Of a DNA stretch of 64,000 nucleotides, positions 8,738-18,200 are shown in pieces. The stretch spans positions 2,418,001 to 2,482,000 of the forward strand of contig NZ_JBGNYA010000001.1 in NCBI RefSeq assembly GCF_041477585.1, given 5' to 3'. The stretch is from Halobellus sp. MBLA0158 (GTDB taxonomy: Archaea; Halobacteriota; Halobacteria; Halobacteriales; Haloferacaceae). Below the pieces are notes generated by a model. The model did no database searches. It was not told the DNA's origin and saw nothing but the letters and a program-made list of their open reading frames with translations. Positions within the stretch are counted from its first letter, which is position 1, and every line of letters starts with the position of its first letter. The position numbers and the translations under genes are program-made.

Positions 8738-9949
8738 TCAGTCCGCGGCCTGCATATACTTATGGAGCCGTTCGGCCATCGCTCGGGCGAACGGCTCGTC
8801 GTTGACGTTGGCGTCCACCTCGATCAGTTCGACGTCGTCGTCGAGATTCTCGCGAAGCGCCTCGAACAGGGCGGCGTCGGCCTCCGGGTCGTGGAAATCC
8901 TCGCCCTCCGCGTCGAGCATCGAGACGCCGCCGAGCGGGAGCGCGAGCGCGGTCGGCCCCGTCGCGGCGTTCAGTTTCTCGGCGATGATCCGGCCGAGTT
9001 CGGCGTTCTCTGCCGGCGTGGTCCGCATCAGCGTCACCTGGGGGTTGTGGACGTGGAACTTCCGGCCCTCGAACTCGGTGGGGACCGACTCCTCCGGCCC
9101 GAAGTTGACCATATCCAGCGCGCCGGTCGAGACGACCTGCGGAATGCCCCGCTCGCCGGCGGCGTCGAGCCGGTCCGGCCCCGCGGAGAGGACGCCGCCG
9201 ACGAGCTCGTCGGCCCACTCTGTCGTCGTCACGTCGAGGACGCCGTCGATGACGCCCTCCTCGATGAGGTTCTCCATCGCTCGCCCGCCGGTACCGGTCG
9301 CGTGGAAGACGATGACCTCGTAGCCGCGCTCTTCGAGCCACTCGCGCGCGGTCTGGACGCAGGGCGTCGTGACGCCGAACATCGTGATGCCGACGGTGGG
9401 CTTGTCCGCCACCTCGACGCTGGGCTCGTTGGCGACCATCCCGACCACCGCCAGGGCGGCGTTCGAGATGACCGTCCGCGAGAGCTGATTGAGCCCCTCA
9501 ATGTCGGCCACGGAGTACAGCATCGCGATGTCGCTGGACCGGACGTAGGGCTCGGTGTCGCCGGAGGCGACCGTCGACACCATAAACTTCGGGACGCCCA
9601 CGGGGAGCGCCCGCATCGCCGCCGTCGCGATGGAGGTGTTCCCCGACCCGCCGAGGCCGAGAACCGCGTCCAGCGTCCCCTCGTCGTGGAGGCGCGTCGC
9701 GATTTCGGCGGCGCCGTCGCCCATCACTTCGACGGCCTCGCCGCGGTCTCCGGCCTCCCGGAGCGCTTCGAGATCCCGTCCGCCCGCCTCGGCGACCGCC
9801 GACGCGGGGGTGTCGGGCTCGATCTCGGGGTCGCCCACCACGCCGGTATCGACGAGGTGGACGTCGAGGCCCTGGGCCTCGATGACGTCGCGGGCGAATC
9901 CGATCTCTTCGCCTTTCGTATCGAGCGTTCCCACGATGACGACGCTCAT
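8738..9949 (-). CDS. Tm-1-like ATP-binding domain protein (UPF0261)
   Basis: UPF0261 / Tm-1-like N-terminal domain family, 403 aa, starting MSVVIVGTLDTKG. Conserved-looking segments are LDAVLGLGGSGNTSIAT (about residues 92-108), FMVSTVASGDT and IFHATGTGGRAM. In tomato Tm-1 and many bacteria this nucleotide-binding domain is joined to a TIM-barrel domain; here the second half is the separate gene immediately upstream (9978-10811), 28 bp away on the same strand. The biochemical role of the pair is not established; a metabolic enzyme is suspected because the genes recur in catabolic clusters. Confidence 0.85.
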   Translation of the reverse strand: MSVVIVGTLDTKGEEIGFARDVIEAQGLDVHLVDTGVVGDPEIEPDTPASAVAEAGGRDLEALREAGDRGEAVEVMGDGAAEIATRLHDEGTLDAVLGLGGSGNTSIATAAMRALPVGVPKFMVSTVASGDTEPYVRSSDIAMLYSVADIEGLNQLSRTVISNAALAVVGMVANEPSVEVADKPTVGITMFGVTTPCVQTAREWLEERGYEVIVFHATGTGGRAMENLIEEGVIDGVLDVTTTEWADELVGGVLSAGPDRLDAAGERGIPQVVSTGALDMVNFGPEESVPTEFEGRKFHVHNPQVTLMRTTPAENAELGRIIAEKLNAATGPTALALPLGGVSMLDAEGEDFHDPEADAALFEALRENLDDDVELIEVDANVNDEPFARAMAERLHKYMQAAD

Positions 9950-9977
9950 ATCGGGTCACACCACCGGGTCGCGTCCC

Positions 9978-10811
9978 TCATACGTCGATCTCCTTGAACT
10001 CGCGGGCCTGGTTCTCGATCGCCTCCTCGGTCGGGAGGCGCTCGATGCTGGAAGCGCCGAAGAACCCGACGACGCCCTCGGTGTGTTCGAGCACGTACTC
10101 GGCGTCGTCCGGCCAGGCGATCGGCCCGCCGTGGCAGATGACCATCACGTCGTCGTTGACCGCCTTCGCGGCGTCGTGGTGGGCTTGCACCCGCTCGGCG
10201 GCCGTCTCCAGATCGAGCGCCGTCTCGGCGCCGATGTCGCCGGAGGTCGTCAGCCCCATGTGCGAGACGACGACATCCGCTCCCGCCTCTGTCATCGCAC
10301 GCGCTTGGTCCTCGTTGAACACGTACGGACACGTCAACATCCCCTGGTCGCTGGCCTCGCGGATCATCTCGACCTCCTTGTCGTAGCCCATCCCCGTCTC
10401 CTCGATGTTCTGCCGGAAGGTGCTGTCCTCGTCGATCAGGCCGACCGTGGGGAAGTTCTGGACGCCGGAGAAGCCGCGGCGGCGGAGGTCCTCGATGAAC
10501 ACGTCCATATCGCGGAAGGGGTCGGTGCCGTTGACGCCGGCGAGTACAGGGGTGTCCTCGACGACCGGGAGCACCTCGCTGCCCATCTCGACGACGATCT
10601 CGTTCGCGTCGCCGTAGGGGAGGATCCCCGCCAGCGAGCCGCGCCCGTTCATCCGGTAGCGCCCGGAGTTGTAGATGATCAGGAGGTCGACGCCGCCCCG
10701 CTCGGCGAACTTCGCCGAGATGCCAGTTCCGGCGCCGGCGCCGATGATCGGCTCTCCGTCTTCCACAGTCGACCGTAGCCGCTCGAGCGAATCACTGCGT
10801 GTGAATCTCAT
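9978..10811 (-). CDS. PEP-hydrolase-like TIM-barrel protein (Tm-1 C-terminal type)
   Basis: Phosphoenolpyruvate hydrolase family / TIM-barrel signal-transduction-like protein, 277 aa. Typical segments: PIIGAGAGTGISAKFAE near the N-terminus, LPVVEDTPVLAGVNGTDPF around 80-98, and VMVICHGGPIAWPDD near the C-terminus. A TTAAATATCC element at about 10838-10847 lies about 30 nt upstream of the ATG, so the two-gene unit starts here and continues into UPF0261. Known as the C-terminal half of plant Tm-1; substrate unknown. Confidence 0.85.
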   Translation of the reverse strand: MRFTRSDSLERLRSTVEDGEPIIGAGAGTGISAKFAERGGVDLLIIYNSGRYRMNGRGSLAGILPYGDANEIVVEMGSEVLPVVEDTPVLAGVNGTDPFRDMDVFIEDLRRRGFSGVQNFPTVGLIDEDSTFRQNIEETGMGYDKEVEMIREASDQGMLTCPYVFNEDQARAMTEAGADVVVSHMGLTTSGDIGAETALDLETAAERVQAHHDAAKAVNDDVMVICHGGPIAWPDDAEYVLEHTEGVVGFFGASSIERLPTEEAIENQAREFKEIDV

Positions 10812-10991
10812 AGACCATCGGCTACTTTCAAGGGTTGGATATTTAATATTGGGGGCGACGGTGAGCGAGAGCGTCAGCGAGCGGAAGATCGCCCGCGGGC
10901 GGCCTCGACGCCGCGCTTCCGCGCTCGGACGCGCTTTCGCGATTTCGCGACGGCTCCGTCGTTCGTCCGATCTGCCGAGTCGCTCTCGGCG

Positions 10992-11408
10992 TCACTCGGC
11001 CGCGTCGCTCGACTCCTCCGGAGGGACCACCGTACACTCGGGCGCCTCGCGGATCTCGGCCTCGGGACCCGGGGGGCCGTACATCGCCAGGAACCGCATC
11101 GGCTCCCAAGAGTCGTTGATCGTGCTGTGTTCGACGCCCGCGGGGATGTAGACCATCTCGCCCGGCGAGACGGTCCGCTCCTCGTCGGCGATGGTCTGGA
11201 CGCCCTCGCCGTTGAGGAAGAAGAGGATCTCCTCGCTGTCGGGATGGGTGTGCCGCTCGTGACCCTTTCCGGGTTCGAGCACGACGATCCCGGCGCTGAA
11301 GTGCTCCGCCCCCGTCGTCTCGGGCGTGCTCAACCACTTGATCGATCCCCAGTCGAGATCGAGCAGCTCGATCTCGTCGGGGTCGATAAAGCGCTGATCT
11401 CGCGTCAT
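10992..11408 (-). CDS. Small cupin-domain protein
   Basis: Single-domain cupin of 138 aa with the two cupin motifs: GHERHTHPDSEEILFFLNGEG (His and Glu metal ligands) and PAGVEHSTIND (third His). Likely a metal-binding isomerase, dioxygenase or sensor; no substrate can be named. I place the start at the ATG at 11408, 30 nt from an AT-rich element at 11434-11441. The frame is also open to an ATG at 11522, which has its own TATA-like element (GATATAGC near 11545) but would add a basic, atypical 38-residue extension. It is divergent from malate synthase, with several palindromes between the two. Confidence 0.8.
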   Translation of the reverse strand: MTRDQRFIDPDEIELLDLDWGSIKWLSTPETTGAEHFSAGIVVLEPGKGHERHTHPDSEEILFFLNGEGVQTIADEERTVSPGEMVYIPAGVEHSTINDSWEPMRFLAMYGPPGPEAEIREAPECTVVPPEESSDAAE

Positions 11409-11499
11409 ACCATCAACACGGACAGCGGTCATCGGAATAAGTGTTGTGTCGCCGTCGGCGCCCGATCGGTCACGAACAGACAGTCGGGTGCGGGAGCGA

Positions 11500-11514
11500 T
11501 TCGCATAATGAGAA
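11500..11514. promoter_or_regulatory. Candidate IclR operator, copy 1 (TTCnCATnATGnGAA)
   Basis: The sequence TTCGCATAATGAGAA is a near-perfect 15-bp palindrome with the same frame as copy 2 at 11638-11652; a degenerate copy lies upstream of the IclR gene at 13994-14008. It lies upstream of the cupin start at 11408, or just inside the transcript if the alternative promoter near 11545 is used. Confidence 0.5.
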
Positions 11515-11522
11515 TAGTTCAT

Positions 11523-11857
11523 TATCGTTGATACTTGGATCGGCTATATCATTATTTATGTTAACATAATCCGGTATCCATTACATAGTTAGTTCTGTAA
11601 TGGATGTCGGCCGTCGGGAGGAATGTTCGGCATTTTGTTCTCATTATGTGAATAGAGCGTGTGCTCCGGTGTCGAGTCGCGTTCTTCCACGTGCAGGTGT
11701 GGGTCCACCACTCAGTTAACCCCGATGAAACGACGTCTCCGTGTCCGTCTCTATCTCTGTTTCCGTCTCGGTCTCCCTGTTGTCCGCAGTTGCCCAATTA
11801 TTCCTGGATCTGGGGGTAAATGTTTAAGTCGCTACAGTAAGCGATATAGCCTGCACG
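11523..11857. other. AT-rich divergent control region between cupin and malate synthase
   Basis: No convincing gene. It holds a 14-bp palindrome TTATGTTAACATAA (11556-11569), an inverted repeat TCCATTACA/TGTAATGGA with a 10-nt spacer (11577-11585 and 11596-11604), a 15-bp operator-like palindrome (11638-11652), a pyrimidine-rich CGTCTC-type tract (about 11738-11783) and the malate synthase TATA box (TTTAAG near 11822-11828). Confidence 0.5.
11638..11652. promoter_or_regulatory. Candidate IclR operator, copy 2 (TTCnCATnATGnGAA)
   Basis: TTCTCATTATGTGAA matches the same palindromic frame as copy 1. It lies about 170 bp upstream of the malate synthase TATA box and about 200 bp from the cupin promoter, on the shared divergent region. 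Confidence 0.5.
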
Positions 11858-13159
11858 ATGAGCACTGAACGACACTACGATCGCGAGTTCGTGCGGACGT
11901 TCTTCACGTCGCCGACGGCGGTCGACGAGGACGACTCCGCGAAGATGCTGCGGAGCGCCGCGCAGCTGCGCGGGATGCAGGCGCCCGACGTCTGGGTGCC
12001 GGACAACGAGGACGCGACCGCGCCGTCGATGCGCGAACAGGGCGTCGAGAACATCGTCGAGGTCGTCGCCGAGCACGGCGCGGACTTCCCCGGTGAGATC
12101 CACCCGCGCGTCGTCTGGCACCGCGACGATCCGGAGACCCGCTACCAGGGGTTCCAGCAGATGCTGTCGATCGCGACCGACGACCGCGACGCGATCACAC
12201 ACATCGACGGCTTCGTCATCCCCGAGGTCGGCGACCTCGACGACTGGAAGAAGGCCGACGAGTTCCTCACGATCGTCGAACACGAGGCCGGACTCGACGA
12301 GGGAAGCCTCTCGATGTCGGTGATCGTCGAGTCCGGCGAGGCCGAACTGGCGATGGGCAACCTCCGCGCGGAGATGGGCAGGCCCGCGAACAACCTCGAA
12401 CGCCTGTTCCTGCTCGTCGACGGCGAGGTCGACTACACGAAGGATATGCGCGCGATGACGCGGACGGGCGAGCTCCCGCCGTGGCCCGAGCTCCGCCACA
12501 ACACCTCCCGCGGCGCCAGCGCGGCCGGCCTGATCGCCGTCGACGGCCCCTACGACGACATCCGCGACGAGGCGGGCTACCACGCCCGGATGCGCGAGAA
12601 CCGCGAGAAGGGGATGACCGGCATCTGGTCGCTCACGCCCGGCCAGGTCGTCGCGGCCAACACCGCGCCGCTCCCCCCGGAGGAAGGCACCTGGCTGCTG
12701 GAGGTCGACGGCGAGGAGATCGATCTCGTCGAGGAAGACGGCACGCAGGTCTACGACGGCGACGCGGTCGAAATCGAGGACCTCGGCGACACCTACGTGC
12801 TGGAAGTCGGCGACGACGAGCGCGAGCTCGACGAGGACGAGCTCCGCGAGGAACTGCTGAACATGACGGCGTACGTCCCGGGGATGGACGACATCGTCGA
12901 CTCGATGGAGGAGTTCGAGGCCGCCAAGGAGGCCGGCCGGGGCGCGATCGCGATGACCCAGGCGACGACCATCGCCATCGACGGCGTCGAGATCGACATC
13001 GAGAAGGACCGGATGTGGGACGAGGCGACCTATCAGGCCGCACAGACGCCGATCACGCTCTTCCAGGACGTCTACGAGCACCGGCCAGACCAGCACGACG
13101 AACTGGAGGAGATGTACGGCGCCGACGTCGTCGAGCGCGCGACGTCCGTGGGGGACTGA
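11858..13159 (+). CDS. aceB: Malate synthase, haloarchaeal type
   Basis: Glyoxylate-shunt enzyme condensing glyoxylate and acetyl-CoA to malate. The 433-aa length and the start MSTERHYDREFVRTFFTSPTA match the compact haloarchaeal isoform, distinct from bacterial malate synthases A and G. The N-terminal two-thirds resembles the CitE-like TIM barrel (VWVPDNEDATAPS, VVWHRDDPETRY). A TTTAAG element about 30 nt upstream fits leaderless initiation. Context: an IclR regulator downstream, as in bacterial ace control, and a large glycolate/lactate-type dehydrogenase at 15.2 kb that could deliver glyoxylate. Isocitrate lyase is not in the window. Confidence 0.93.
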   Translation: MSTERHYDREFVRTFFTSPTAVDEDDSAKMLRSAAQLRGMQAPDVWVPDNEDATAPSMREQGVENIVEVVAEHGADFPGEIHPRVVWHRDDPETRYQGFQQMLSIATDDRDAITHIDGFVIPEVGDLDDWKKADEFLTIVEHEAGLDEGSLSMSVIVESGEAELAMGNLRAEMGRPANNLERLFLLVDGEVDYTKDMRAMTRTGELPPWPELRHNTSRGASAAGLIAVDGPYDDIRDEAGYHARMRENREKGMTGIWSLTPGQVVAANTAPLPPEEGTWLLEVDGEEIDLVEEDGTQVYDGDAVEIEDLGDTYVLEVGDDERELDEDELREELLNMTAYVPGMDDIVDSMEEFEAAKEAGRGAIAMTQATTIAIDGVEIDIEKDRMWDEATYQAAQTPITLFQDVYEHRPDQHDELEEMYGADVVERATSVGD

Positions 13160-13188
13160 GAGTAATCACTGTGACTCCGCCACGGGGG

Positions 13189-13962
13189 CTATCGTTCCTC
13201 GCGGAGTGACTCTTCGAGCGCCGCCACCGCGTCGAGCAGTTCGTCGGCGATGTCGGTTTCGAGCCGCGTCATATTGAGGCGGAACTTCGGCCCGCCGACG
13301 CTCAGCCCCCCGACGATGTCGCCGGTGTGGTCGTGGACGGGTGCGCCGACCGAGACCAGCCCCGGGGCGAACTCCCCGTCGGCGACGACGAAGTCCTGCG
13401 ACCCGACGTCCTCTAGGGAGTCGAACAGCTGCTCCCGGTTGGCGATGGTCGCCTCGGACTCGCGCGGGAGGCCCCACCTGTCGAGGATCGCCTCGATGCG
13501 ATCGCGGTCCAGTTCGGCGAGGATGGCCTTCCCGGCGGCGGTGTTGTGCAGGTAGTACTCCGAGCGGTAGTGGAGGCTGTCCTCCCGGGACACCTCGTCG
13601 TCCGAGGAGCCGTAAAACAGCAGCAGCCGGCCGTGTTCGAGGATCGTGAAGTTCGCCTCCTGGCCGGTGTCGGCGGCCAGACCGTCGACGACCTCCCGTA
13701 CCGTCTCCTCGCGCGGATAGCGGGCCTTGGCGCGCTCGCCCAGCAGGGCGAGCCGGAACCCCACCTGGTAGGTGTCGCCCTCCTTGATCAGGAATCGGCT
13801 GTCCCTGAGCGTGTTGAGGTGGCTGCAGATCGAACTCTTCGAGGCGGAGACCATCCGATCGAGTTCGGCCACCGTGAGCCCCTCGTGCTCCAGAATGAGG
13901 GTGAGAATTTCTAACGAGGTCTGGGTCGTCTTCAGACGTCGCCCCGAATCGTTACTGATCAT
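13189..13962 (-). CDS. IclR-family transcriptional regulator
   Basis: 257 aa, with an N-terminal winged HTH (residues about 15-70: LTVAELDRMVSASKSSICSHLNTL) and an IclR effector-binding domain (YYLHNTAAGKAILAEL at about 128-143, and GLVSVGAPVHDHTGDIVGGLSVGG). Convergent with malate synthase, 29 bp between the stops. A 15-bp palindrome related to those in the malate synthase/cupin region sits just upstream of the promoter (13994-14008), suggesting autoregulation and control of that region. The ligand may be glyoxylate or a related acid (inference). Confidence 0.9.
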   Translation of the reverse strand: MISNDSGRRLKTTQTSLEILTLILEHEGLTVAELDRMVSASKSSICSHLNTLRDSRFLIKEGDTYQVGFRLALLGERAKARYPREETVREVVDGLAADTGQEANFTILEHGRLLLFYGSSDDEVSREDSLHYRSEYYLHNTAAGKAILAELDRDRIEAILDRWGLPRESEATIANREQLFDSLEDVGSQDFVVADGEFAPGLVSVGAPVHDHTGDIVGGLSVGGPKFRLNMTRLETDIADELLDAVAALEESLREER

Positions 13963-13993
13963 ACGGGATGGTTTGTGCCCGCGATAATAGATA

Positions 13994-14008
13994 TTTTCAT
14001 AATGTGAG
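13994..14008. promoter_or_regulatory. Candidate IclR operator, copy 3 (degenerate)
   Basis: TTTTCATAATGTGAG shares the CATnATG core and flanks with copies 1 and 2, differing at two outer positions. It abuts the TATA-like CTATTATC (about 13983-13990) of the IclR gene. Confidence 0.4.
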
Positions 14009-14128
14009 TGTGAACCGCGGCGTCGCGAGCGGTCTCAATCGAGACTGAATGACCGGCAAGGGCGTCAGAAGCCGGATCTGGGCGAGTCGCCGGGCGAATC
14101 CGGCCGAGCGGCGGGCAACCCTCGCAGT

Positions 14129-15037
14129 TCACACGGCACGGGACCGGTTCATCCACCCGATGCGAGTGATCGCCTCCGCGCCGAGCTGACCGAGGAGGCT
14201 GGCCGCTTCGAGGTCGTGGTTCTGGAACGCCTCGACGACGATGTCGCCGGCGCTCAACACCCCGTGGTCACCGATGGGCACGTACAGCCCCGACTGCAGT
14301 TCGCCCCGGTTGTGGTCGTCCATCGTGCGCTCGTGGTTCGCGTGGATCTCCGGTTCGCCCGACCGGTACACCCGCGCGGCCGGCGTCTCCTCGCCGATGG
14401 AGTAGTCCGGGCGGTCGCCCGCCCGCTCGACGCACTCCTCTGTCGCCACCACCGTCTGGAGGATGGTCCGGTCCTCGTCGATCAGCCGGACCGTCGTGTT
14501 GACGAGTCCGAGGATGTTCTTCGCCGCGTCGGCGAGGATCTCCGCGACCTCCTGTCTCGAACTCGCCCCGCGCAGTTCCTGGCTCGTCCGCCGGAGGATC
14601 TCGATGCGCTGCTCGCGCCGCTTGACGTCCGTGACGTCCTGGACGGCGCCCCGGAGCACCGTCGTCCCGTCTTCGTCGTGCGGCTCGCAGTACATCCGGA
14701 CCGAGCGCTCCGTCGTTCCCTCGCCGGCGAGACCGACGTCGATACGAAACGGCTCTCGGTCCTCGATCGCGTCGGTGAAACGCTGATTCACGCGCCCGCG
14801 GTCCGCCTCGCTATACCGCTTGAGCACCTCCTCGAAGGTCGGCTGTGCGTCCGGGTCGATGCCGTGGATTCGCTTCGCCTGGTCGCTCCACCACAGGCGG
14901 CTCACCGAGGCGTCGTAGGACCAGACGCCGATTTCGGTCAGCCGTTGCAGGCTCGCCAGGAGCGCATCACGCTCCAGTTCCGACTCCGGAAGCGAGGTAT
15001 GTACCGTTGAGGGGTCCCAACCTGGCGTATCGGGCAT
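14129..15037 (-). CDS. PAS-GAF domain sensor protein without output domain
   Basis: 302 aa. Residues about 25-135 form a PAS/PAC domain (GVWSYDASVSRLWWSDQAKRIHGI ... MYCEPHDEDGTTVLRGAVQDVTDVKRRE), followed by a short helical linker and a GAF domain (about 150-295: SSRQEVAEILADAAKNILGL ... GLYVPIGDHGVLSAGD). Such PAS-GAF halves precede the HTH_10 domain of bacterio-opsin-activator proteins or a histidine kinase, but here the protein ends after GAF with GWMNRSRAV. It may be a stand-alone signal protein or a truncated regulator. A TTTATTTC box about 30 nt upstream supports the start. Confidence 0.8.
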   Translation of the reverse strand: MPDTPGWDPSTVHTSLPESELERDALLASLQRLTEIGVWSYDASVSRLWWSDQAKRIHGIDPDAQPTFEEVLKRYSEADRGRVNQRFTDAIEDREPFRIDVGLAGEGTTERSVRMYCEPHDEDGTTVLRGAVQDVTDVKRREQRIEILRRTSQELRGASSRQEVAEILADAAKNILGLVNTTVRLIDEDRTILQTVVATEECVERAGDRPDYSIGEETPAARVYRSGEPEIHANHERTMDDHNRGELQSGLYVPIGDHGVLSAGDIVVEAFQNHDLEAASLLGQLGAEAITRIGWMNRSRAV

Positions 15038-15203
15038 TGATGCCTACCGATAGCAGTTCACGTGAAATAAATCCACCCCCTGGACGGCCCGGGGATCGCG
15101 AACGGATGTCGACGGCGGCGATGCCGCACGGTTCGGCCGCCGCCGACCCGTCGCTCGATCCGAGACCAGAGGATTTAATGATGATCTATACGTGTGTGAA
15201 TCG

Positions 15204-18200
15204 ATGGCAGCCGAAGACGAGTCCTATCGTCCATCCGGGTTCGACACGTCGGCGGCGGCGCTCGGAGGCGATCGTCCGGACGTCGAACAGTACGCGGAGT
15301 TGGCGGCCGACCTGCGGGAGGAGGTCGCCGGCGAGGTACAGTTCGACGAGTACGCACAGGTCCTCTATGCGACCGACGGCAGCATCTACCAGGCCCGGCC
15401 CGCGGGCGTCGTCCTCCCGAGAGACGTCGACGACGTCAGAGCGACCGTCGAGACCGCGGGGCGCCACGACGTGCCGGTCCTCCCGCGGGGGACCGGGTCG
15501 TCGCTGGCGGGACAGGCCGTCGGCAACGGCTGTGTCGTCCTCGACTTCACGAAGCACATAGACGACATCGTCGACGTGGACCCCGACGCGAAGCGCGCGA
15601 CGGTCCAGCCCGGCGTCGTCCAGGACCACCTCGACGACCGCCTCGACCGCGACGGGCTGAAGTTCGCCCCGGACCCGGCCTCCTCGAACCGGGCGACGAT
15701 CGGCGGCGGCATCGGCAACAACTCCACGGGCGCCCACTCGGTCCGCTACGGCATCACCGACGCCTACACCGAGGAACTGCGGGTCGTCCTCGCGGACGGA
15801 TCGCTGATCCACACCCGCGAGGTCGTCCTCGACAGCGACGAGTACGAGGCGATTGTCGCGAAGGACGACGCCGAGGCGCGGATCTACCGGACCGTCCGCG
15901 GGCTCGTCGGGGATCACGAAGACGAGATCGCCGAGCGCTACCCCGAACTCAAGCGGTCGGTGTCGGGCTACAACCTCCAGAAGGTGATCTACGAGAACGA
16001 CGCCGGCGAGTCGGTCATCAACCTCTCGAAGCTGTTCGTCGGCGCCGAGGGGACCCTCGGGGTCGTCGTCGAGGCGACGCTCTCGCTCGTGACGAAGCCC
16101 GACGAGACTGCGCTGGCGCTGTTCTGCTTCGACGACCTCGTGGACGCGATGGAGGCGGTGCCCGAAGCCCTCGAATTCCCGGTCAGCGCCGTGGAGCTGA
16201 TGGACGACGAGGTGTTCCGCCTGGCGCGGGAGTCGGAGGGCTATGCGGAGTACGCCGAGCCGATCCCCGACGGCACCCAGGCGGCGCTGATGCTGGAGTG
16301 GGACGACGAGCTCGTCGACGACTTCGCGGCCGCAATCGAGGACACCACCGCCCACTTCGTCGAGTCCGGGGCGGCCTTCGACGTGCTGGAGGCCTACGAC
16401 GAGGCCGACCAAGAGCGGCTGTGGAAGCTCCGGAAGGCCGCGATTCCCCTGCTCATGAGCCTGGAGGGCGACCCCAAGCCGTACCCGTTCATCGAGGACG
16501 CGTCGGTGCCGCCCGAAGAGCTCGCCGAGTACGTCGGGAAGTTCGAGGACGTCCTCGACGCCCACGACACCTCGGCGGCGTACTTCGCCCACGCGGGCGT
16601 CGGCACGCTCCACATCCGGCCGATCCTCAACCTCAAGGACGGCGAGGGGATCGAGAAGATGCACTCGATCGCCGACGACGTGACGGACCTCGTGCTCGAC
16701 CACCACGGGGCGTTCTCGGGCGAGCACGGCGACGGGATGGCCCGGACCGAGTTCAATCCCAAGATGTACGGCGAGGACCTCTGGGAGGCCTTCAAGGAGC
16801 TGAAGACGGCGTTCGACCCCGACTGGCTCTGCAATCCGGGCAACGTCGTCTACCGCGAGGACGCGTCGGATCCGGGCCCCGATCACGACCGGGGCGTCGG
16901 CGCGGACATGCGCGAGAACCTCCGGTACGGTCCGGAGTACCAGTCGATCGAGCCCCAGACGGCGCTCGACTTCGACGAGGAGGGGGGCTTTTCGCACCTC
17001 GTCGAGCTGTGCAACGGCTGCGGCACGTGCCGCCAGACCGACTCCGACGTGATGTGTCCGACCTACCGCGCGTCGAAGGAGGAGGTCCAGACGACCCGCG
17101 GCCGGGCGAACATGCTGCGGGCCGCCATCTCGGGCGAACTCGACGACGACGAGCTCCATTCGGAACGGTTCCAGCGCGAGGTGCTCGACCTCTGTGTCGG
17201 CTGCAAGGGCTGCAAGAGCGACTGCCCGACGGGAGTCGATATGGCGAAACTCAAGGCCGAGATGAAACACCGACACCACGAAGAGGCGGGGACGAGCGTC
17301 CGCACCCGGCTGTTCGCCAACATCGACACCGCGTCGCGGATCGGGTCCGCGCTCGCGCCGCTCTCGAACTGGGCGACGAAGCTCCCGGGCGCGCGGACCG
17401 CGATGCAGAAGCTGCTCGGCATCGCCCCCGAGCGGGAGCTACCGCCGTTCCGCCGGGAGACCCTCGAAGACTGGTTCGAGGGGCGCGGCGGGTCCTCGGT
17501 GTCCCGCGCCGACGCCGACCGCCGAGTCCTGCTGTTCCCGGACACCTACACGAACTACTCGTACCCCCGAGCGGGGAAGGCCGCCGTCGAGGCGCTCGAA
17601 GCCGCCGGCGTCCACGTCGATATTCCGGACAACACCGGACCGTCTGGCCGGGCGGCGTTCTCGGCCGGACTGCTCGACACCGCTCGCGAGCGGGCGCGGG
17701 CGAACGTGGAGGCGCTGGCCGACCGCGTGGACAGCGGCTGGGACGTCGTGTTCGTCGAGCCGTCCGACGCGGTGATGTTCCAGGACGAGTACGCGGACCT
17801 CCTCGACGGTCCCGAGGTCGATGCCGTCGCCGGCAGCGCCTACGGGGTGCTGGAGTACGTAGACGTCCACCGACTGGACGAGTCGCTCCCCGTCGACGAC
17901 CGGTCTTCGGGCGCGGCCGGGTCGCTGAGCTACCACGGCCACTGCAATCAGAAGGCGACGAACAAGGACCACCACGCCGTCGGGGTCCTCCGCCGCGTCG
18001 GGTACGCCGTCGACCCGCTCGATACCACCTGCTGTGGGATGGCCGGGAGCTTCGGCTACCACGACGAGCACTACGACCTCTCGAAGGCGATCGGCCAGCT
18101 GCTGTTCGCGGAGCTCGACGACAGCGACGCGGACGGGATCGTCGCGCCCGGTGGGTCCTGCCGCTCGCAGTTGGGAGACAGAGACGGGGTCGAGGAGATC

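Noticed and set aside
11738-11783. Pyrimidine-rich CGTCTC-type tract
   Set aside because: Low-complexity sequence without regular unit; no evidence of function.
11561-11797. 78-codon minus-strand frame in the control region
   Set aside because: His/Arg/Thr-rich translation across palindromes and the pyrimidine tract; no start signal.
15186-17279. 697-codon open frame on the minus strand opposite the FAD-FeS dehydrogenase
   Set aside because: Antisense shadow of a strongly supported gene; no domain, composition is an artefact of high GC.
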